DNA of 49,548 nucleotides, from contig CAADUO010000002.1 of NCBI GenBank assembly GCA_900752215.1, forward strand, positions 1-49,548. Direction: 5' to 3'. The position numbers were made by a program, and so were the translations under genes. Within the stretch, counting starts at the first letter, position 1. Each line of letters begins with the position of its first letter. A model generated the notes under the pieces. The model searched no databases, was not told the DNA's origin, and was given only the letters and a program-made list of their open reading frames with translations. This DNA comes from an uncultured Collinsella sp. Its GTDB lineage: Bacteria; Actinomycetota; Coriobacteriia; Coriobacteriales; Coriobacteriaceae. Shown here in pieces: positions 32,013 to 38,732 of the stretch.

Positions 32013-34640
32013 ATGAGAATCGATAAGCTAGCAATGACGTCGCGCGAGGCGTTGCAGACCGCCATGAGCACGGCTGCCGATGCGCAGGCCGGCGCGGTGG
32101 AGCCGATTCACCTGCTGTCTGCCCTGCTCGGTGCCGGCGAGCGCAATATCTCCGTGATCATCGAGCGCATCGGTGCCGACCCGGCCCAGCTCGCACGCTC
32201 CACGCAGGATGCCATCGACCGCGCGCCCAAGGTTTCGGGCGAGGGTCAGCAGATGGGCCTGTCCAACGAGCTCGTCCGCGTCATCGAGAAGGCCGAGAAG
32301 AAGGCCACCAAGATGGGCGACAGCTTTGTGGTGACCGAGCATCTGCTGATGGCACTTGCCGAGGACAAGGGCGAGGCCGGTCGCGTTCTGCGCGACGCCG
32401 GCGTGACCAAGGAGCGCATCGAGCAAGTCTATGAGGAGCTGCGTGGCGATGACCGCGTGACGTCTGCCGAGGACAAGACCCAGTTTGAGGCGCTGGAGCA
32501 GTACGGACGCAACATCTGCGACCTGGCTCGCGCCGGCAAGCTCGACCCGGTCATCGGCCGTACCGATGAGATCCGTCGTACCATTCAGGTCCTGTCCCGC
32601 CGCACCAAGAACAACCCCGTGCTCATCGGTGAGCCGGGCGTCGGTAAAACGGCTATCGTCGAGGGCATCGCCCAGCGTATCGTGGCCGGCGACGTGCCGA
32701 GTACGCTGCGCGACCGCGACCTCATCGAGCTCGACATGAGCGCGCTGGTCGCCGGCGCCAAGTACCGCGGTGAGTTCGAGGACCGCTTGAAGGCCGTGCT
32801 CAAGGAGGTACAGAAGTCCGAGGGTAAGGTCATCCTGTTCATCGATGAGCTCCACACCATCGTGGGCGCGGGTGCCACCGAGGGCTCCATGGACGCCGGC
32901 AACATCCTCAAGCCTGCGCTCGCTCGTGGCGACCTGCACGCGATCGGCGCGACCACGCTCGACGAATACCGCAAGTACATCGAGAAGGACGCGGCGCTCG
33001 CCCGTCGTTTCCAGACCGTGATGGTCTCCGAGCCCACCGTCGAGGACACCATCTCGATCCTGCGTGGCCTCAAGGAGAAGTACGAGATCTTCCACGGCGT
33101 GCACATCACCGATAGCGCGCTCGTGGCCGCCGCCGACCTCTCCGATCGCTATATCGCCGACCGCTTCCTGCCCGACAAGGCCATCGACCTGGTCGATGAG
33201 GCGGCAAGCCGCCTGCGCATGGAGCTCGACAGCATGCCGGTCGAGATTGACGCCACCACGCGTCAGCTCACCCAGCTGCAGATCGAGGAGCAGGCGCTCA
33301 TGAAGGAGACCGACGACGCCTCCAAGGAGCGTCTGGAGGCCCTGCGCCAGGAGATTGCCGAGGTCCAGGAAAAACTCAACGTGCAAAAGGCTGGCTGGCT
33401 CAACCAGAAGAACGCCATCGACCACGTGCAGGAGCTCAAAGGACAGCTCGACGAGGCCAAGAGCGAAGAGGAGCGCGCGACGCGCAACGGTGACCTGGGC
33501 CGTGCGTCCGAGCTGCGCTACTCCGTGATTCCTGGTCTGCAGCAGCAGATTCAGGATTCCGAGGCTGCGCTCGAGGCGCAAAAGCAGCAGGACGGCGAGG
33601 GCCTCAACGAACAGGTGACCTCCGATGAGATCGCCGAGGTCGTGAGTGCCTGGACCGGCGTGCCCGTGTCCAAGATGATGCAGGGCGAGCTCGACAAGCT
33701 GAAGGGCTTGGAGGGTGAGCTGCATAAGCGCGTCATCGGCCAGGACGAGGCCGTCTCCGCCGTCGCCGCGGCAGTGCGCCGCAGCCGTGCGGGCCTCTCC
33801 GATCCGGACAAGCCCATCGGCAGCTTCTTCTTCCTGGGCCCCACCGGCGTGGGCAAGACCGAGCTCGCCAAGGCGCTTGCCGAGTGCCTGTTCGATGACG
33901 AGCGCGCGCTCGTGCGTATCGACATGTCCGAGTACATGGAGAAGTTCAGCGTCCAGCGTCTGATCGGTGCGCCCCCGGGATACGTGGGCTACGACGAGGG
34001 CGGCCAGCTCACCGAGGCCGTACGCCGTCGCCCCTACTCCGTGATCTTGCTCGACGAGATGGAGAAGGCCCATCCGGATGTCTTTAACGTGCTGCTGCAG
34101 GTGCTCGACGACGGCCGTTTGACCGACGGTCAGGGTCGCCAAGTGTCCTTTAAGAACACGATTATCATCATGACGTCTAACGTGGGCTCCAAGGCTATCG
34201 CCGAGCTTTCCGGCAAGGACGAGGAGGAGATGCGCCATCAGGTCAACGCGGCCATGGCTCAGACCTTCCGCCCCGAGTTCCTCAACCGTATCGACGATAT
34301 CGTGGTGTTCCATCCGCTCGGCATGGCGCAGATCGAGAAGATCGTCGACATCCAGCTCGCCGACGTCCGCGCACGTCTGGCCAAGGAGCGCATGACGCTT
34401 GCCATCACCCCAGCGGCCAAGCAGATGCTCGCCGTGGGCGGCTTGGACCCCGTGTTCGGTGCCCGTCCGCTCAAGCGCCTGGTTCAGCGCGAGGTCGTGG
34501 ATGCCATCGCCGCCGCTATCATCGACGGCACGGTGCGCGAGGGCGATCAGGTGACGGTCGATGCCGGCAAGGACGGCGGCTTTACCGTCGTGTGCGACAA
34601 CACGCCGGCGGCCACCTACGAGGTTCCCGACGCCGAGTAG
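32013..34640 (+). CDS. clpB: Disaggregase ClpB (Hsp100)
   Basis: 875 residues, full length. It rescues aggregated proteins together with DnaK. Order: N-terminal double Clp-N domain (1-150), first AAA+ module with Walker A GEPGVGKTAIVEG and Walker B VILFIDELHTIVGAG, the coiled-coil middle domain (~415-530, TQLQIEEQALMKETDD), and the second AAA+ module with GPTGVGKTELAKAL and sensor TSNVGSKAI, ending in the D2-small domain. ATG after AGAGGTGATT. A 27-bp operator shared with dnaK lies upstream. A perfect 17-bp palindrome overlaps the stop codon. Confidence 0.98.
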   Translation: MRIDKLAMTSREALQTAMSTAADAQAGAVEPIHLLSALLGAGERNISVIIERIGADPAQLARSTQDAIDRAPKVSGEGQQMGLSNELVRVIEKAEKKATKMGDSFVVTEHLLMALAEDKGEAGRVLRDAGVTKERIEQVYEELRGDDRVTSAEDKTQFEALEQYGRNICDLARAGKLDPVIGRTDEIRRTIQVLSRRTKNNPVLIGEPGVGKTAIVEGIAQRIVAGDVPSTLRDRDLIELDMSALVAGAKYRGEFEDRLKAVLKEVQKSEGKVILFIDELHTIVGAGATEGSMDAGNILKPALARGDLHAIGATTLDEYRKYIEKDAALARRFQTVMVSEPTVEDTISILRGLKEKYEIFHGVHITDSALVAAADLSDRYIADRFLPDKAIDLVDEAASRLRMELDSMPVEIDATTRQLTQLQIEEQALMKETDDASKERLEALRQEIAEVQEKLNVQKAGWLNQKNAIDHVQELKGQLDEAKSEEERATRNGDLGRASELRYSVIPGLQQQIQDSEAALEAQKQQDGEGLNEQVTSDEIAEVVSAWTGVPVSKMMQGELDKLKGLEGELHKRVIGQDEAVSAVAAAVRRSRAGLSDPDKPIGSFFFLGPTGVGKTELAKALAECLFDDERALVRIDMSEYMEKFSVQRLIGAPPGYVGYDEGGQLTEAVRRRPYSVILLDEMEKAHPDVFNVLLQVLDDGRLTDGQGRQVSFKNTIIIMTSNVGSKAIAELSGKDEEEMRHQVNAAMAQTFRPEFLNRIDDIVVFHPLGMAQIEKIVDIQLADVRARLAKERMTLAITPAAKQMLAVGGLDPVFGARPLKRLVQREVVDAIAAAIIDGTVREGDQVTVDAGKDGGFTVVCDNTPAATYEVPDAE

Positions 34641-34674
34641 ATTTTGGGACATGCCTTAAAATCTACTCGGCGTC
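34629..34674. repeat. Perfect palindrome overlapping the clpB stop codon
   Basis: GACGCCGAGTAGATTTT (34629-34645, the last codons and the TAG) is exactly mirrored by AAAATCTACTCGGCGTC (34658-34674) after a 12-nt loop. Its left arm is coding sequence, so the right arm appears copied from the gene end. Confidence 0.8.
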
Positions 34675-34684
34675 TCTAAACGCC

Positions 34685-34721
34685 AAGGGCGGCGGATCCA
34701 ATTGGGTCCGCCGCCCTTTTT
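34685..34721 (+). terminator. Intrinsic terminator downstream of clpB
   Basis: A stem AAGGGCGGCGGA-TCC/GGG-TCCGCCGCCCTT around AATT, followed by TTT. Strong terminator shape, 45 bp after the clpB stop. Confidence 0.9.
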
Positions 34722-34771
34722 CGTGCGACAATCGATGATGTTGAACGGATGCGATGCGAGGAGCTATGCAG

Positions 34772-34945
34772 ATGAAAGACGAGATCAAGACAAGCGCGCC
34801 GGCGCTCAAGCCCACGTCCAAACCGGCGCCCAAGCCGCGCGACCCCTATATCCGTGCCGAGAACGAGGACGATGACGGTTACGATCCCTACAGCGACCGA
34901 CGCCTCGAGCGCGAGCCAATGTTCGAAGCCGACCCGTGGCGCTGA
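34772..34945 (+). CDS. Small Pro-rich charged protein, unknown
   Basis: 57 residues: MKDEIKTSAPALKPTSKPAP, then an acidic segment NEDDDGYDPYSDRR. It looks disordered and has no membrane or secretion signal. The ATG at 34772 follows AGGAG at 8-nt spacing; ATGs at 34754 and 34766 are too close to it or have no RBS. Common in Coriobacteriia annotations as a hypothetical, but I assign no family. Kept because of the RBS and its clean position between terminators. Confidence 0.5.
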   Translation: MKDEIKTSAPALKPTSKPAPKPRDPYIRAENEDDDGYDPYSDRRLEREPMFEADPWR

Positions 34946-34970
34946 GTGCCACCCAAAAGGCCACCAATTA

Positions 34971-35038
34971 AGTTGCGGTGAAATAGGGACTGTTTTTGCA
35001 GTTTGACCAGCAAAAACAGTCCCTATTTCACCGCAACT
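34971..35038. repeat. AGTTGCGGTGAAATAG-family palindrome (copy 1), 29-bp perfect arms
   Basis: The 29-bp arms (34971-34999 and 35010-35038) begin AGTTGCGGTGAAATAGGGAC and match perfectly; the loop is 10 nt. Two shorter relatives lie at 41981 and 45666. This is the longest perfect arm seen in the window. It lies between two gene ends (convergent). Confidence 0.85.
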
Positions 35039-35079
35039 GCGTTAGGGATGTGGGTGTTGGGTGGCCGTCTTCGGCCCGG

Positions 35080-36576
35080 CTAGTCCTGGGCTTTGATACT
35101 CGGCAGCAGGATCTGCGCGAGGTAGTCGGTTTCGAGCTTAGTGGCACCATCGGCCTTGCCGTCTTTACCCACCAGGTTGTTCTTGATCTGGCTATACGTA
35201 TAGCGGTTGCCGGTCGTCAGCTCGACAAGCTCAATGGCCGTATCCATGGGGTAGGTCGACACGGGATTCTGCGTCCGCCCGTTGATGGTCTGGGGCACCA
35301 CGTACGGATAGACGGGGCCGCTGGCGTAGACGGTATAACCGTTGCCTAGATTGGCCGCACCCAAAACCGTATCGCCTTCATCGGGCGTAAAGCTCTCGCC
35401 CTCGCGCACCGCGACGAGCGTCACGAGCGGCGTATTGGCGTCGTCGCCCAGATAGATGCATAGCGTGCTTCCGTTTTGCCAAGTTGCGACCTTGCCGTAC
35501 CACTCGACGGGAATATCGAGCTGGTAGAGGTCGGTTGCCTTGTGGCGAGCGTCAGCATCACGGGACGCCTGTGCCTTTTGCGCGCTCACGGCATTGACGG
35601 CGGCGTCGCGCCGCGCGGTTGCTGCCTGCTGGAGCACTTTGGCAGCCGCGGCGGAGCTCGCACCGCCCTCCTCGGCATACTTGGCGGCGGCATCGATCTG
35701 GTCGTCAGTCACCGTGTCGGCCGAAGGCACCTTGAGCTTAAAGGTGGCCTGGGCACTTAAATCCTGTCCATCGCTCTTAACGGTGACCTGCGTCTTGGTG
35801 GTCGGGACGGTATAGATGGTGCCGTCGGCCGCGATGGGGGAGGCAGCGATGGAGAGCGTGTAATCGCCGGGCAGCAGTTTGATGCCGCGGCCGTGCTCGT
35901 CAACATAGAGCGTTTCGCTCACGGAGGAGCCGTCAGAATCCTGACCGCTCACCTGTACGGGAATCTTGGAGCCAGTGGAACAGTCGAGGCCCGCGGCATG
36001 CATGCCAATCTGCACCGACATCATCGTGTGGGCATTGGCGGCGACAGCGGCAGCCTGCTCTTGCTGATATCCGTTCCAGGCAGCATAGCCTGCACCGCCG
36101 GCGACGAGCGCGACGGCCACGACACCGGCGACCATCAGATTGCGGCGCTTGGGCGACATCTTGCGATGGCGGACCTCGGCCTCGCGTGCCGAGGGAACGG
36201 ACGGCAGGGGTATATCGCCCATGGCGATGGTCTCGTCCACGGCTGGTGCGGAACCCAGGCCAGGAAGCTCGCGAGTCAGCGAATCCTCGGCCGGCAAGCT
36301 GTCGAGCAAGACGGTTTCCTCGCCCGTGTCGGATTCGGGCTGGTTGCCGGCCTCGCTTTCGGTGCCTTCGTGATCTGCCTCATCCTCGGCAGGCTCAACG
36401 TCGCCTGCATCCTGATTATCGGATTGCGCCTCGGTTTCCGGCTCATCCTGCACATCAACGCCCGAATCGTCAAACGCAATCTCATCGAGTGAAATCCGGT
36501 CTAAGCTCTCCAAGGCCTCAGCGCAAGCTTCTGCATCTTGGGCCGCATCCTCTTGGCCCATCGTCTCATCATTCAT
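35080..36576 (-). CDS. Single-pass membrane protein with long cytoplasmic acidic tail and extracytoplasmic domain
   Basis: 498 residues. The first ~140 are strongly acidic and low complexity (repeated Glu/Asp, EDAAQDAEACAEALESLD), then RHRKMSPKRRNLMV followed by one transmembrane helix (AGVVAVALVAGGAGYAAW), and ~320 outside residues that I cannot assign. Near residues 300-340 are Ala-rich coiled segments (SSAAAAKVLQQAATARRDAA). The design resembles Coriobacteriia surface or zinc-ribbon-like signalling proteins, but no domain is recognised. The ATG follows GGGGG at short spacing. It is convergent with the small protein gene. Confidence 0.75.
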   Translation of the reverse strand: MNDETMGQEDAAQDAEACAEALESLDRISLDEIAFDDSGVDVQDEPETEAQSDNQDAGDVEPAEDEADHEGTESEAGNQPESDTGEETVLLDSLPAEDSLTRELPGLGSAPAVDETIAMGDIPLPSVPSAREAEVRHRKMSPKRRNLMVAGVVAVALVAGGAGYAAWNGYQQEQAAAVAANAHTMMSVQIGMHAAGLDCSTGSKIPVQVSGQDSDGSSVSETLYVDEHGRGIKLLPGDYTLSIAASPIAADGTIYTVPTTKTQVTVKSDGQDLSAQATFKLKVPSADTVTDDQIDAAAKYAEEGGASSAAAAKVLQQAATARRDAAVNAVSAQKAQASRDADARHKATDLYQLDIPVEWYGKVATWQNGSTLCIYLGDDANTPLVTLVAVREGESFTPDEGDTVLGAANLGNGYTVYASGPVYPYVVPQTINGRTQNPVSTYPMDTAIELVELTTGNRYTYSQIKNNLVGKDGKADGATKLETDYLAQILLPSIKAQD

Positions 36577-36809
36577 ACATCCCCCAAGCTCAATATCGGG
36601 ACAACACTGTACCCAAAAATGGAGCCATATAAAGCGCGTGCGAAATATAAGATCCGATTTAACCTGAGCGCATCGTTCGGCCGCATCCTCGCGGCGGCAA
36701 AAGGCCCCCGGAACGCGAACGAATCACATTCCGGGGGCTCTACAATGCGTTGAGTTGCGCGGAGCCGGCTATGCTGCTTCGTGCTCAAGCGATGTCTGCG
36801 CCGGGCGCG

Positions 36810-37817
36810 TTACTCGGCGTGTGCGTAATCCACCTTGGCGCGGCGAGCGGTAGCCTTCTCCCAATCGCTGGTGCCCTCAAAGACATCCTGCTTGTAGGGA
36901 TTGCGGCCGAGCTTCTTGGCGCGGTAGGCGATGTAGATGATCGCGGCGACGTTGGCGACCAGTGCGGCGATCGAGACCGCGGTAGCGGCGCCGGGGTCGA
37001 GCGTGGAGTGGGTCACAAAGATGGACTCCTCCTGGAAGTAGGGGAATACCTGGGCAAACATGCACCAAATAGCCAGCGTAAAGGCGCGGTTCTGGATCCA
37101 GCCGCCCTTGTTCCAGATAAAGGCGGCGACGGTGGGCGCCAGCAGCAGCGCAAAGCCGCAGAACCAGGAGTGGGTGGGCAGGCAGTTGTAGGTGTAGCAG
37201 AAGTTCCAGATATCGTAGGCGATGATGTAGACCCAGGTCATGTCGGGCCACAGCATATCGGTCTGATCCTCGGAGGCGTAGACGCTCCACCAACCGGTCA
37301 TGCAGAAGATGTTGATGAGACCGGCGATGCCGTTGAACACGTTGTTCCAGCCGGCCAGCTGCGTAGCACCTTCGGAGGTGACCCAGGTGGACTCGCCCAG
37401 GACAAAGAAGTGATAGGCGCTCTCAAAGTCGGATACGACGGCGATCATGATGTTGATGGCGACGATCACAAACGGCCATGCGCGGAACCAATGCGCCTTG
37501 CCGATCTTTCCCCACTGGTACTTAATGGCAATGAAGCCCCAGCAACCGGCGAGCGCCGCGTATACCTTGGCGTAGTGGAACCAGCTGTTCTGGTACACAT
37601 GGGTGGGGTTGGTGAGCGCCCACTCGGCGCCTTGCGAAACGCCCACGGCGATGGCGACGCAGTAGATGGTCATGGCCAGCGGAGCCACGCCAAAGATGAT
37701 TGCCGCGCCCAGCTTGGTGCGGCGGCCGACTTCGTTGAGCACGATCAGGCCAATAAAGACCATGGCCCAGCCGGCCCAGTGGATAAGGGTATCGCTACCC
37801 CAAACATCGAACAGCAT
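36810..37817 (-). CDS. Polytopic membrane protein (resembles DUF5692)
   Basis: 335 residues with about nine hydrophobic segments (for example AMVFIGLIVLNEVG, AWPFVIVAINIMIAVVSDF, WVYIIAYDIWNFCYTYNCLP, VSIAALVANVAAIIYIAY). Aromatic and Trp-rich, with no signal peptide. Its pattern matches my memory of DUF5692, a family of unknown function; the match is by recognition, not search. ATG at 37817 follows GGAGAG. It is 63 bp downstream of the tetR-like gene on the same strand, so it is likely controlled by that regulator and may be a small-molecule transporter. Confidence 0.75.
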   Translation of the reverse strand: MLFDVWGSDTLIHWAGWAMVFIGLIVLNEVGRRTKLGAAIIFGVAPLAMTIYCVAIAVGVSQGAEWALTNPTHVYQNSWFHYAKVYAALAGCWGFIAIKYQWGKIGKAHWFRAWPFVIVAINIMIAVVSDFESAYHFFVLGESTWVTSEGATQLAGWNNVFNGIAGLINIFCMTGWWSVYASEDQTDMLWPDMTWVYIIAYDIWNFCYTYNCLPTHSWFCGFALLLAPTVAAFIWNKGGWIQNRAFTLAIWCMFAQVFPYFQEESIFVTHSTLDPGAATAVSIAALVANVAAIIYIAYRAKKLGRNPYKQDVFEGTSDWEKATARRAKVDYAHAE

Positions 37818-37880
37818 GCTGCTCTCCTTTCACACGCCCGCGGCCCCTCTTCTGATCGCGGGCAGTTTGGCCAAATGTCG

Positions 37881-38543
37881 TCAGTTCTGGGGCTTGCGCT
37901 CCGGATACTTGGCGGTATAGCCCTCGATGTGGAGTGTCGAGGCGATGATTTCCTTGACCGTTTCGTCGGGCACATCGGGGTGCGTGCGGATATACATCAA
38001 AAGGCCCATGATGAGGGTGTAGAACGTCTCGTAGACATGGTCGATGCGTAGCTCATGATGGGCGACAAAATCCACTACGGTGGTGTCGCAGATATACTGC
38101 GCCACGCGCTGGACCACGTTGTGCAAAAAGCCGCCGTAGAGCGCGCCGCTGCTCGAGGTAAGCGTGCTCGGCAGCTCGTGGCCGCTGGCGACCAGGCGCT
38201 TAAAGAGCGGGGCGACGGTGTCGAGCGCGCCCTCGATATCACCGACGGTGCGGTCGGCGTTCCACCGCTCGAGTTCGGAGATAAAGTCGTCGATCGCCTC
38301 GTCCATAACAGCGGTGACGGCGGCGTCCATGTCGGCGAAGTAGTGGTAGAACAATGAACGCGTGCAGCCGGCTCGCTTGGTCACGGCCGATACCGATAGG
38401 TGGGACACGCCCAGCTCGGAGCTTACGGTGCGCACGGCATCGAGGATCTCGCGACGGCGTTCGTCGCCCGTCAGGCGCTTTGCCGCGCTATCGGATGCGG
38501 GGACGGCATCGACCACAGAGGTACCTGCTGTGTTATTGCCCAT
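37881..38543 (-). CDS. TetR-family transcriptional regulator
   Basis: 220 residues. N-terminal helix-turn-helix: DERRREILDAVRTVSSELG then VSAVTKRAGCTRSLFYHYFADMD, a standard TetR N-domain. The C-terminal ligand domain is not assignable. The ATG at 38543 has only a weak GGCGG/AAAGG upstream. It leads a two-gene unit with the membrane protein and is divergent from the FAD/Fe-S oxidoreductase. Two palindromes in the gap are the likely operators. Probably represses the membrane protein and possibly the oxidoreductase. Confidence 0.9.
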   Translation of the reverse strand: MGNNTAGTSVVDAVPASDSAAKRLTGDERRREILDAVRTVSSELGVSHLSVSAVTKRAGCTRSLFYHYFADMDAAVTAVMDEAIDDFISELERWNADRTVGDIEGALDTVAPLFKRLVASGHELPSTLTSSSGALYGGFLHNVVQRVAQYICDTTVVDFVAHHELRIDHVYETFYTLIMGLLMYIRTHPDVPDETVKEIIASTLHIEGYTAKYPERKPQN

Positions 38544-38602
38544 GTTTTGCCGCCTTTCATCCTCTTTTGCCTGACCGTTCGCCTAACAGTCTTGAATATT
38601 GT

Positions 38603-38640
38603 TGACGGTTCGTCAATACTATTTTTGACACAATGTCAAC
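38603..38640. promoter_or_regulatory. Twin palindromic operators between tetR-like and oxidoreductase genes
   Basis: TTGACGGTTCGTCAA (38603-38617) and TTGACACAATGTCAA (38626-38640): both follow TTGAC-N5-GTCAA, are 15 bp, and have centres 23 bp apart, about two helical turns. They lie in the divergent gap next to the TetR gene. Each half also looks like a -35 box (TTGACA). Confidence 0.7.
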
Positions 38641-38732
38641 AATGGCGGGTGAACGGCATGGGGGCATGTCCGGCCTGCAAAAAAAGAGGGGCGCTGCGGT
38701 CCCGCCGGGCTGCGGCAAGAGAAGGGACAACC

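Noticed and set aside
32028..34652. 874-codon antisense frame opposite clpB, and similar ones opposite dnaK (22670-24220) and the oxidoreductase (38619-41444)
   Set aside because: All are shadows of strongly conserved genes; composition is typical of reverse-complement reading, with no motif.
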